Source: Gnetum montanum (Eukaryota > Streptophyta > Gnetopsida > Gnetales > Gnetaceae). From it: a DNA stretch of 64,000 nt. Every line of letters starts with the position of its first letter. Position 1 is the first letter of the stretch. Under the pieces are notes generated by a model, which ran no database searches, was not told the origin of the DNA, and saw only the letters and a program-made list of their open reading frames with translations. The translations under genes were made by a program, and so were the position numbers. Positions 9,261 through 19,192 of this stretch are shown here, one piece after another. The stretch covers positions 4,915-68,914 of the forward strand of contig MNCI01014556.1 of the NCBI GenBank assembly GCA_015680685.1, read 5' to 3'.

Positions 9261-11252
9261 TGTTGATGCCAACATCGCCTATGCTAGGCATGGGGCCATG
9301 ACTTATTGGTCGAAGCACTAGGAAATTGGCAGAATACACACTATAAGTCAAGTCCAAGGACGAGATATAACTCATCACTAATAAGAATTAATGATCCTCC
9401 TATGGTAGTTGAATTAACAAAATCCAGAGAAACCAAAAAAAATCTAGCTGATGGGTTTGCATTTTTAAAAAATTTAAGAGTAGCCTAGTACTTAATCCCA
9501 AGGAGGGTTCATCACTGAGAACTTTTGATATATCAAATTTCATCACTATAGGAAAAGTGAAGGTAGAAGATACATGAACGTAGTACAAGTAAGTATGAAG
9601 TATGAACTGCAACGAATACAAGTTGAATTGCAACACCATTGAAAAAGAGTCAAAAAGAAAAAAAACCATCATTGATTGGTTTGCAACAACAACAAACATC
9701 ATCACCATTGGAAAAATTACAAATGAGGAAGTCTCAAAAATCTCAAGGATCCACAGCGAGGGAGGCTTAGAGTAGAAGCAATCTAGTCCTAGGCGACACG
9801 CAGTAGGGAGGTGGTGGATATTGGCTATGTGGAGAAGGCAGAGAGTAAATGAGGAGGTTACATGGGTAACTGACATGCAAAGGTGGTGGATGTTATGCAG
9901 ATAACCAATGGTGCAAGTGGTAGACATGGTGAAGTTGGCAAGATGGGCAACATGGTGGAGTAGGTGGTGGACATGGTCATTTAAGGGCATCGACAAGATG
10001 TTGTTATAAAGGGACCAACTATAGCAGAATGAAAGAGGAGGAGGGGGCTCTCTAGCTCTCTAAGGAATCTTAGTAGGTTACTCTTTCTCTCCCTCTCTTC
10101 AAGTGTCAATGGTAGCCAGTAGTCGATGTGCATGTGGTGGTGGCAATCATGCATGTACATCATTGGTGGCAATAGTGGTGCATGATGGAACAACAAAGAT
10201 CTCTGGGTCTTCGCCGCTCTCAGCTAATGATCAAGAGGCAACTGCATAAGTGGTAGTAGGAGAACTGACAATAGTAGAAAGGAGAAGGAGGGTTTTCTTA
10301 GGATCCCTCTCTTGGTCTCTCTCTCTCATCCATGCAGAGCAAGAGTAATGATGGTGCACGATGATAAGGGCCGAAGGTCTCCCTTTCTCTAGTAGGGATA
10401 GGCATGGTGCATGACGATGATGATCTTGAGGCTTTCTTGCTAGTAGTGGTGGGTAGAGCACATTTGTGAGTCAACAAAGGTCTCTTAAGCTATTAGTGGG
10501 AGCAATGACGTCAGTGTTTGGAGGGTCTACAAGTGTTGGCATGCTGGCAATGGATGTGCTGGACATTGTAGGTGATGGTCGTGTTGAAGCTGCAGGTGGT
10601 AGTTGAGCAACAGTAGTTGAGCGATGTGGCTCAAGTTGTAGGCGACAGTGAATGCATGACATGCTATGACTAGTAGTCACAAGCCATCACGTCAATGACA
10701 CACGACAACGACAACAGACACCGTGACAATGTTAGATGGTAGTTAAAGCACCGTCGAAAATTAGCGGTAGTTGTGTAGGAGCTGTAGGTTTTGATCGTGG
10801 GTGCAATGGCAAACAACAAGTGATGCATGGTAGTGGACGGCAAGTGGCAAGCAGTAGCGGATGGTAGGCAACGCATGAAAATAGATGGCAAGTGATGCAC
10901 AACAACAAACCATAGACAATGTGTAGTAGCAAACGACAGGCAATGCATAGTAGTAAGTGGGGTCAACAACAATTAATAGTAGCACAACAAGGTTTTCTTC
11001 CTTGCAGTAGCAGGGTCTTTTGCTTGATAGTGGGCACCATCAGTAACAATAATGGTGACACAAAGCAACTACCAACAACCGCATAGTAATCGTGGGTGAT
11101 GACGAGAGGGTAGGATCCTTCTTTAACCATTTAACATTGCATAGCCCTCTTAAGTTAAAACTATTCCTAAGTTTCTGAATCCATATAAGAGAGGCACCCT
11201 AAGCAATAGGCTCCCTAAAAATATTGATGTGTTCAAAATTTACTTATCAACA
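9261..11252 (+). repeat. 3' LTR of the gypsy element (1.99 kb)
   Basis: It runs from TGTTGATGCCAACATCG to TACTTATCAACA. It carries the same TATA (10004-10012), CT-rich tract (about 10040-10100), minisatellite (about 10790-10970) and 3' terminal block (CATAGCCCTC, CCATAT, CACCCTA, then the end) as the 5' LTR. The longest reading frame in it (9400-9996, minus) has no domain and is not a gene. Confidence 0.9.
10004..10012 (+). promoter_or_regulatory. Candidate LTR TATA box (3' LTR copy)
   Basis: TTATAAAGG in the same context as the 5' LTR copy at 3012. If active, transcription from here would run towards the array at 12487. Confidence 0.5.
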
Positions 11253-12486
11253 ATTGCAAGATCCCCCATTGCTAAAGTAACTTTCAAGATTGTTAACAAA
11301 TGTGAACTAGTTCGGCTTCATGCGAGCTCTATGCATTTCTGAAATAGCTTAAGTGGCTTCCTGCGGCGATAAGAAGAGGACTGCTTGTGGTACATGTGAG
11401 AGCTATGCGCCGGAGATTCGTGATTCCGGATAAATTTTGACGAATTGTTCGCGTCGGATTTGCGAGTGCGTACAGAAGCGCATTAAATTCGCAATGGGTA
11501 CGTACTTCATAATTTCCAATGAAATTTTATTTGGATTTGTACATATACATTGATATGGTTGCCTTGCCTTTTTTAGTTCTTACGATGTCTGCATTTTGCA
11601 TTAAAATCTTACATGTCTTCTCCTGTTCTGAATCATACCAAAAATTTCATTTCATTGTTAAGTGGCAAGCAAGCAATCAAGATACACCAAAACTTTCATT
11701 TCATTATTAAGTGGCAAGTAAGCAATCAAGATTCATGGCATCGGCATGAGACGGAACACAGAAAACAAGGGAGTACGAATAAATAAACAAACACACAGAA
11801 ATCCCCCGAAAGGGCTACTATGGTAACCAAAGGCCGAAGGGGTAAGTATGGGTCATACAGAAATCAAGTTTTGGATGGGGCATGTGTGGAAAACATTGCA
11901 TTTGCATAGATTCGCCTTGATTTTGGAGCGTCAAAGGTTCCGCCATGACTCACATTCACGCATGTTTATTGTTCATTACTGGTTTTTGCTCTTTTTCTCA
12001 TATCTCTGCTGGAAAAAGAAAAAAATAAAACAGGGTCATCGTCATGGGTCATGAGTCATGAACATGATGTCGGATGAATGTTTGTTCAAATTTTTTAAAA
12101 ATTTGTTTGCTTATAAAGCAACGAAGCCCACCAACACATGGACAATGGCCATATGCAAGCTCATGGTGCTCTGTTTCTACTTTCCCCTTCATCATGACTA
12201 GTGCTGATTTTCCAGCGTCTAAAAGGTTTTCAATCATCTGTGCCTAGTTTAGTTAAGTTGTGTATTCTTATAATGTGGTCATCTTCAACCTGGCCCTATG
12301 GCGCTACTCGAAGGTAGTCCTTAGGGTGTTACTCAGGTAGTTATTGAACAAAAGTATTAGCAGAGTTGATTTGTTATAAATTTGGTTTCAATTTCATTTT
12401 TAGAAATATTGGATTGAATAATAAAAGGATTTGATTTTATTGCTGTCATTTTGGTTGTTGCATAGTTTGGCCAGATTATGGCTTAA
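11253..12486 (+). other. Spacer between gypsy element and tandem array
   Basis: It begins with the right target duplication ATTGC (11253-11257). An island at about 11300-11490 is richer in GC than its surroundings and ends at GGGTACGTAC, resembling an exon end with a splice donor. The frame reading ACGTCESYAPEIRDSG has one stop, and I cannot name it. The rest (11740-12486) has a 68-codon + frame and a 62-codon minus frame (12049-12237) without recognisable domains. Nothing here recurs in the array. Confidence 0.45.
11635..11732 (+). repeat. 49-bp tandem duplication
   Basis: ACCAAAAATTTCATTTCATT with the following TTAAGTGGCAAGCAAGCAA occurs at 11635-11683 and again, with a few changes, at 11684-11732. 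Confidence 0.8.
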
Positions 12487-12639
12487 ACGGCAGCAACAAC
12501 AATGAAAAAGGCACTAAACAATGGTAACAGATCTCTTGACGTTCAGTTAAAACCAAACATGTTAGGGTGGCCATGATGGAATAGAACTTTGCGTGGAGTG
12601 TGATTAAAGCCTTCTTGACGTTTGCGGATGGGAATCAGT

Positions 12640-12835
12640 ATATATATTGTCCTGCCAAAACCATCTGCCGTAAAATATGGGAAGTTGGCGTCTTCTGTGT
12701 GTACTACTAGAGATCGCGGAAGAAAGATTCCGTCGATTACCTTGAACTGGCTACCGACGTGCTAGTCGACGTTAATGTTTTTTGGAAACTTGCTCATACT
12801 AGACTGAACATGTCAGCAAGGACTTAGGGTGACTG
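12640..12835 (+). pseudogene. Segment A frame, unit 1
   Basis: Same segment as in unit 3 at 35846-36079. The frame around ELATDVLVDVN and CSY survives, but the upstream part has changes, including loss of the stretch matching HACIPGG in unit 2. I do not recognise the protein. Confidence 0.35.
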
Positions 12836-13633
12836 AAATGGCAAGGAGGGAAGAATTAGAACTTACCGTTTCATGTGATGTTAACGATGTCGCAGCCAAT
12901 GTAAACAAATGGAAATAGTTTTAAGTTGCAACCTTACAGCTGCAAAGACATCCAGGGAAAGATGTTCTTTTATATTTAGTTGAACGTCGCTGTTCTGGTT
13001 GCATGATGTACCAAAATATCATTTCAATTTTCCCCCTCATGATGTACCCTCAAACTTTTGAATCAGTCCTATAATGTTTTAGTATTCTGACAAAATACCA
13101 AAATTTGACATGGATGAAATGAGAGTTTTTCTTATATGGTAGAGTTAAAATTTTTTCTAATTACAACAAAGGACACCTTTTGTAATTTTAAAATCTTACA
13201 TTTTTGAGATAAAACCCTGTACAGATCCTATTAGATTTCTATGCCTATATAAGCCATTTGCTTCTAGTTAACTTTCTTAGTGTCCCTCAAATTATTACTT
13301 GTCTGAATTATTTTCAAAGAAAATTATTTTTCTGAATTTTTTTCAAAGAAAAGGAAATTTTAAAGAATTGAGAAAACCATATGTTAGTTTTTCAAGTATA
13401 ACTTGCCACATATAACTCGTAATCTGAATTTCAAGGGCAATGATAAGCCAAAACCTGTACGATTGAATTATATATAAAATTTTTACATGTTTAAGTATGA
13501 AAGAGTGAAATTGAGGTCCTTGAACCTGGTGCGAGTCATAACATATTGGCAATTGAAAGAAAACAATTTTCATCTCCATTTGCAGCAAACAATCCATAAA
13601 TTTTTATGCTGTTGCTGACCCATATCTCAACAG

Positions 13634-13900
13634 CTATTCATCCCATTTTCTACGGATCCACGACAAATAACTTGCATACATTAAAGCCCCAAACACAGTA
13701 GTCATGTACCCAAGGCTAACTGTGTATGTTGATTCATTTATGATATATATATCTAAGCCTTGCACACAAAATCCAGATGGTTTGGAATGGCTGTAGTAGG
13801 TAAGCCTCATGGTGAGGAAATTAGCAACAACGACAACTAATATGTCTCCCATTTCCATAAGAGGAAGTAGAGGAATCCATCGAAGACCTACTAGCAGCAT
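13634..13900 (-). CDS. Segment B membrane-like open frame, unit 1
   Basis: An 88-codon minus-strand frame beginning MLLVGLRWIPLLPLM and ending SWIRRKWDE. It has two hydrophobic stretches of membrane-spanning length (about residues 1-30 and 55-80) separated by a Cys/His/Tyr-containing loop (LTYYSHSKPSGFCVQ). The same frame is open in units 3, 4 and 5 with mostly conservative changes. Upstream residues FYREPAK are shared in frame, so the Met may lie inside an exon rather than be a true start. I do not recognise the family. It could be a decayed exon of an unidentified membrane protein, and I infer nothing about function. Confidence 0.4.
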   Translation of the reverse strand: MLLVGLRWIPLLPLMEMGDILVVVVANFLTMRLTYYSHSKPSGFCVQGLDIYIINESTYTVSLGYMTTVFGALMYASYLSWIRRKWDE

Positions 13901-14640
13901 TTTAGCAGGCTCTCGGTAAAATAGTAGTTCCCAACAGTAGTTGTCTCAGCTATCTGAGCAAATATCATCTGAACGTATCGGCTATATGCCCAAATTCAAT
14001 GGCTTCACCAAGGCGGAAACATACGCCTGCAGAACATGGCTGAGAAATTGCATGCCTTGTACGGTGGCCATGGCATCAGTACTGTGCAGCAGTGAGGATC
14101 CTTAGCACCTCACTGAAATCATGGTGTCCCTGATAACTAATCTATGGTACCCTATTCTTATTTTTTTCTCATACCAGCTCTTAGCGGTGCCAGTTTCTGG
14201 CTTTTGCTGGGCATCAACCAGAAATGCAGATAGGCGGCGATACATAACTTATGTAGTTGCTTTTGGCATGCCAAATTGCAGATACCCTCAATTATAGTGT
14301 TCCAAGAATAAAGATAATATCTAATTAGAAACAAAATTCTAAAATAAAAATGATTGGACCTGAATTTCATGCATTTAGTCTGAAGGTCTCAATTGTTAGC
14401 ACGGACTATATAAAGAAACTTCTGTAAATTTAGTAAATGTCACTTGTTGCAATGACAAAATTAAAGTGAAATAAACTAATGATTATCTTGACATCATCAT
14501 AACTTGTTCCAAGACTAAAGAAAATGGTTCAGAGGGAAATGGTTAGTGCAGTGTAAATTAACACTCTCAACCAATAGTATCCTAAGTCTTTCTACATGTT
14601 TAGCAAAGACCGCTTTGTAAGTGTGCAGGTTTGAATAACC

Positions 14641-14735
14641 AGGCTCTACATAACCACTCATTCCATGTAGAATCAGATAATTCAACTTGATTTTGTTGAT
14701 GGTGGTAATTCTAAGATTCTTCCATGATACCCAAA
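14641..14735 (-). pseudogene. ABCG half-transporter, N-terminal exon fragment, unit 1
   Basis: Minus-strand SWKNLRITTINKIKLNYLIL then HGMSGYVEPG matches the start of ABCG (WBC) half-transporters, where T-W-x-D-L-x-V leads to I-L-x-G-L-x-G-Y-A-x-P-G just before the Walker A loop. The sequence after PG reads GGTTAT, a possible splice donor. Walker A and the rest of the nucleotide-binding domain do not follow. This unit also lost the membrane-domain exons: only a stub of the IGGF exon start remains near 14240-14300. Confidence 0.75.
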
Positions 14736-14869
14736 TTGGAGTATTGGACATCTTTGCTACCACTGTCTGAACCTCCAAGCTTCTACTTTACAGGATACAA
14801 GCATGTTCTAAACTAAGGATACATTCACCTGCATTCCAATCTACCTAGCTTAAAAAATAATTTTGTATG

Positions 14870-16663
14870 TGTTGATGCCAACATCGTCCATTCTAAGCAT
14901 GGGGCTATGATCAACAAGCCTAATCCCTTGGCACCAAGCATAAATAAAGTTAATTTGTAAAAGTATGTGCTGGGGCCCAATTCATAATGGAAAGCTTATG
15001 GGAATAGTTACACTATCATGCCATGATGGCATGGATGTAATGGCCCAGGTGGTGCAAACATGGCATAATCGATGATGGTGATGTCAAGATTTACATGTGT
15101 TATGCAGAGATGTAGCATGTGGTTGTAACCAATGGTGGACATGGTGGAGAACATGGTGACAGTGGAAAGAGTTATGAAGGTTGTGGACAAAGTGGGACGT
15201 GGTGGAAGTTATGTCGAGTGAGTGGTGGTAACTGTTGACATGGAAGTATAATTGATGTAACCAACGATGGGTGGTAACCAAAACTGACGTGGTACATGGG
15301 CATTTAAAATCACCAAACGAGTTTCTAGAAAAGGCAAAACATTGGGGCTAGCCTGTCTCTCACATTGGAGGCTAGCCTCCCTCTCATTAGGGCCAACCTC
15401 TCTCTCACATTGGGGGCTAGCCTCACTCTCATCAGGGCCAACCCCTCCCTCACATTGGGGGCCAACCTTTCTTTCATCAAGCTTAGCCTCTTTCTCACAT
15501 TGGGGGCTAGCCTCTCTCTTATCAGGGACAACCTCTCTCTCGCATTGGAGCCAACCTCTCTCTCTCATCAAGGCTAGCCTCTCTCTCACATTGGGAGCCA
15601 ACCTTGCTCTCATCAAGATCCATCCTCTCCTCTCTTGGATGGCACGTGTGGCAGATATAATGGCATGCACACCAAGAGACAGAGGTTGTGAACGATGTGT
15701 CTATAGCATGCAGAGTGGACAACAGTGACAAATCTCTCTCTCTCTCCTCACTTCCCTAGAAAATGACGATGGATATCACTAGGAACTGCAATGGTGATAG
15801 CAGCATGTAATGATGTCAGCAATGTAGTCAATAGTGGAGTAGATCTCTCTCTCCCCTCACTCTTGTAGGTGCATCAACAACTAGTGTAGGCACACAGTGG
15901 CAATCAACAATTGTAGCAAGGTTCTATCTTCTTTCTCTCTTCGACAATAGTAGTGTGCACATTAGGCTACTCCACAATGTGCATCAAGAGCTTCTGATGG
16001 CAACAATGTTGTAGGTGTCAAAAGTAGTGGGGCAAGTGAGATTTTGTTTTTCCTCCCTCCCAATGGCAATCAACAACTAATGCAAACAATGCTAGGCAAA
16101 CATTAGCGCACACTTTAGGCTCTTGTGTAGTTGATGTCAGCAACGACATAGGTAGTATCTCTTCCACCAACAATGGCCAAGGGGTGGCAGTGTTCTTCCA
16201 ACGAGAATAACCTGTCTCTCCCTCTTGAAAATGAAAACATGCACAAATGGTGGTAGATAGCACTGCAGTAGTAGATGCATCAACTATTTGGTTAGCAATG
16301 GTGGAACAGATCTCTCTCTCTCTCCCTCTTTGATGGTAATCGAGGTCTTCCTGCTTGGCAATGTGCACCACTAGCAATGATAGATCGAGAGCAATAGTAG
16401 GGATCAAGGAAAAGTTTAAATTTCTCTAGTTACCTAGTCTATTTTCATGAAGTCTTGAAATTTAAGATAATTATCTAATTTAAATTCTTGGATTTATTTT
16501 TGTTTGCTTTAATTTTTGAACATCACATAGCCCAATTCGGTTGAGATTATTCCTAGGTTTCCATACCCATACACATACGAAAGGAACCCTAGGCAATAAT
16601 CTCCTCAAATGAGTTGTTCTTCTTGATTTTCTAGTGTTGATGCATCCAAAATTTACACATCAA
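14870..16663 (+). repeat. Solo LTR in unit 1 (related to the gypsy LTR)
   Basis: It begins TGTTGATGCCAACATCGTCC and ends TTTACACATCAA. The start and the last ~150 bases (CACATAGCCCAATTC, CATACCCATA, AGGCAATAATCTCC) match the ends of the gypsy LTR at 9261-11252, but the middle is different, so it belongs to a related family. The flanks are GTATG (14865-14869) and CTATG (16664-16668); comparison across units gives an ancestral GTACG target duplication. No internal retroelement sequence lies next to it, so it is a solo LTR, left by recombination between two LTRs. Confidence 0.85.
15345..15620 (+). repeat. 45-bp minisatellite in solo LTR, unit 1
   Basis: About six imperfect copies built from CTCTCTCACATTGGGGGCTA and GCCTCTCTCTCATCAGGGCC. 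On the minus strand each copy gives 15 residues of the type CEREVGPNEREASLQ. Because 45 is a multiple of three, several frames stay open on both strands, producing false genes of 70-150 codons. Confidence 0.85.
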
Positions 16664-16668
16664 CTATG

Positions 16669-17805
16669 GTCCTCCAATATTGAGGTCAAAATAAGTAAGG
16701 CCTTAACCGATAATGTGTTGTGGTATTTAAAGATTAATTCCATTGACTGAAATTTCTCAGGATCTTCACATTTAATTTCATCAAGCCATGCCAGGTGGCC
16801 AAGTACCCTTTAAAGCAAAAGGTTGTGTGTACAAGATTTCAAGATTTTGGGCTTTTGGGGAACTAATAAGCAACCAAGTGGCAAACCTTGTTCCAAGCCT
16901 GAATTCCTGATAATCATGCCACGCCAGTGATGCCACATGCTCAATTCATGGAAAAGCCAACGCAGATCTGAATAGGACTATGCAATATGCAATTTTCTAG
17001 CTCATATCTTAGGGGAAAATTAATGTTTTTCGTTGAAGCCAGTAAATACACTACGTAATGACAAATCAACGCAAACGCGGGATTCACATATCCTATGTTG
17101 TGCTTTGTACACTACCTGATATGAAATTTTCCTTACTATTCAGCCTTGAATTTCTGGGACTTTACGCAAGCTGTAGCTCAGTGTACAGTAATATTATAAT
17201 CATGAATTTCCTACCCCAAGACTTTTCATGTGGTATCCATGGTGCAACTTCTGTTAATTCACGTATCCATGTGAACTGTACAATGGTAAGGAAATGTAGG
17301 TTGCTAACATAAACCATTGATGGTGTAACTAAAGGAAATTTGGAGCTACTAAGACAACCCATGTGAGGAAATTTAGGTAGGTAGCACAACCATTTCTCAC
17401 AAAACTCATAATAAGAGCATCTCATCATAAGGATTTAAAAAGAGACATGTAATAGTTAATTCATGTGATCACGTCTCCCAGAAACACCCTTCTTCCTTGA
17501 GCTTTCTTTCCAAAGCCAAGTCAATTGACTATGTTCATCTTATATTCATTCATGTATGCTTCAAGGTGTCCCTCAAAGCAAAGCATATGATAGTGATGAT
17601 ACCAAATAAACTGTGCAGTCAATAACAATAGTTGCAATGTTAGTGTTTGTGGGTTTGTGATTCCCTTCGCTTGTTAGAAAAAGGAAATCTTTGCAATTGA
17701 CAAAAATTTGGTTTAAATATGTATATTTAGGATTTTTAGAAATATTAACATTTTTTTTTGTTATCTTTATATGGGTTTTGCAATCTTGCACTTTTGATTT
17801 AGCTA
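16669..17805 (+). other. Segment E, unit 1, unassigned
   Basis: Begins GTCCTCCAATATTGAGGTC and recurs in every unit (28828, 40189, 52016, 60096). Short frames occur on both strands (17058-17312 +, 17162-17428 -) and partly persist among units, for example the minus-strand CEKWLCYLPKFPHMGCL. I recognise no family. A single N at 17806 marks an assembly break. Confidence 0.45.
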
Positions 17806-18264
17806 NCTCATGTACAAGAATGTGTAATTTGCCATTATCAGTAGGTTATAGGTTTCTCTCTTAAACATCATTTTTCATCCATGTATTCTACTATCTTAAC
17901 TTTACTGGTGCTTTATGCTTAGGATCTCAGGAAACTTGCTTGTCAATAGAGAATATCTAGGTGATTCAGGAAAGTAGTAAATATGTTCTTTATTTCATAT
18001 TTCTTCTTAGCTTTGGGGCTAATTTTTCTTCTTGATGGATTTTCTAAGTCTTATGGTTGCTAAAGTTTCCTTACCTTCAAATCTTGGAGAATAGTGGCTA
18101 ATTTAGATATGGTAGAAGTTGCAGAAGACATAAGCAATGTCACCTCAATAGTAGCAAATAGTCTTAACATGGTATGGGATACGTACAAGGTTAAATAGAA
18201 AATTAGAAATGTGTGATTTCAACGTGGTATAAGACATAGGTGAAGCTAAATTAGTGATGAACTA

Positions 18265-18346
18265 TGATATTGCATCCACGATATCGGATCAACCATGTGA
18301 TATCCGATACTCGATATCACAACCTATCTCCTTGCTTATAAATAAG
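18265..18346 (+). promoter_or_regulatory. Palindrome cluster and TATA box, unit 1
   Basis: CGATATCGGAT and GCGATATCCGAT-type half sites (here GTGATATCCGAT) form an inverted pair, followed by a third CGATATC. About 35 bases on lies TTATAAATAAGAGG (TATA at 18336-18346). The block precedes the gag pseudogene and recurs in units 2 and 5, so it is probably the LTR promoter of that gypsy family. Confidence 0.55.
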
Positions 18347-19060
18347 AGGCAGCACCCTTGGTCTCCACATTAGAAGTTAGTCCCTTAGCCAATCTCTTGC
18401 CATTTTTTCCCTCTAGAGTTAGAATTATTTCTACGCGCTGGCAGTAGCAGTAATAGAGTGAACAGATCTTTATTTGAGCATTGTGTGCCTAAGCACACTT
18501 TGTGTATGGTAATAAAGAAGAAATTTATGATAAACCGTGTAGCATATGAAATAGATTAATTAGTGATTAATTATTATTTAATGATTTCTTAGTTGATTAA
18601 TGATTTCTATCACCTACAACCCTCTTAGTTAAATACACTTAGTATGACTACTTCGAGCATTCGTGTAGTGCTTGGTAACCTAGTAACGATTAGCGTTTGG
18701 TAATCCCAGCAGCATTACACTAGTTCAGAATGTGTACAACAAGTGGGAATAGATATTGGTGTTAGGAGTAATTAAAACTTAGTTAATGAATAGTTAAATT
18801 AGATAACTTACTTAGTTATCTCTCTCCCCCTCCTTACTTGCGTAGGATATAAAACACATAAATGCAATAAAAATCATATGCCTCAAGCTTACTTAACCAT
18901 ACAACTCTGACATACAAGTAAGTTTGGGAAGACAATGATTAACAAACCCATTATTGTTCCACAAAGGCGCATAGGCACTTAGTCCTTGGAATTCGATCGG
19001 ATCATGCGTGAAACGCTTGTATTCGTATGGTTGAGCATAGGGGTACCTTTCCACTCATCA
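18347..19060 (+). other. Probable LTR/leader between promoter and gag, unit 1
   Basis: AT-rich sequence with repeated TTAATTA motifs (18545-18605) and GCACACTTTGTGTATGG. The candidate primer site follows at 19062 after CCACTCATCA, so this may be the R-U5 part of an LTR. I found no paired LTR, so the boundaries are open. Confidence 0.4.
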
Positions 19061-19061
19061 T

Positions 19062-19079
19062 TGGCATCGTTGCTGCAGA
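19062..19079 (+). other. Candidate primer binding site, unit 1
   Basis: TGGCATCGTTGCTGCAGA resembles the TGGCGCCGTTGCC-type primer sites of Athila/Tat gypsy elements. The equivalents are at 31177 (unit 2) and 62772 (unit 5). Confidence 0.5.
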
Positions 19080-19192
19080 CTTACTTGTTTGTGAACTAAG
19101 TAGAATGTAGGAAATCATTCACATTGTTGGAAGGAATCCATAGGGTTGATTAAGGAAAAGATAATAGTACATTGCACATTGAACAAGACAAG

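Larger units (their letters stand above)
2363..11252 (+). mobile_element. Ty3/gypsy LTR retrotransposon, decayed and pol-deleted
   Basis: An 8.9-kb element with long direct LTRs (2363-4244 and 9261-11252), a candidate primer site at 4250, gag and protease in one reading frame, a short reverse transcriptase start, an integrase C-terminus and a polypurine tract at 9248-9260. The 5-mers next to its ends are AATGC (2358-2362) and ATTGC (11253-11257), a target duplication with one mismatch. The order gag-pro-RT-integrase places it in Ty3/gypsy. The long LTRs and the unassigned region after pol suit the Tat/Athila side of that group, but this is inference. RT core, RNase H core and integrase core are absent. 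Confidence 0.9.

Noticed and set aside
9400-9996. A 198-codon minus-strand frame, the longest on that strand near the gypsy element
   Set aside because: It lies wholly inside the 3' LTR, the equivalent region of the 5' LTR is broken, and the product is His/Ser/Leu-rich without a domain.
15345-15620. Possible CRISPR-like array
   Set aside because: Repeats are adjacent without unique spacers and are imperfect. The context is a plant LTR.
15209-15670. A 153-codon minus-strand frame and a 128-codon + frame over the solo LTR (also 27426-27851, 50579-51059, 58773-59192)
   Set aside because: They are produced by the 45-bp minisatellite, whose length keeps frames open on both strands. No domain is present and the protein is a simple repeat.
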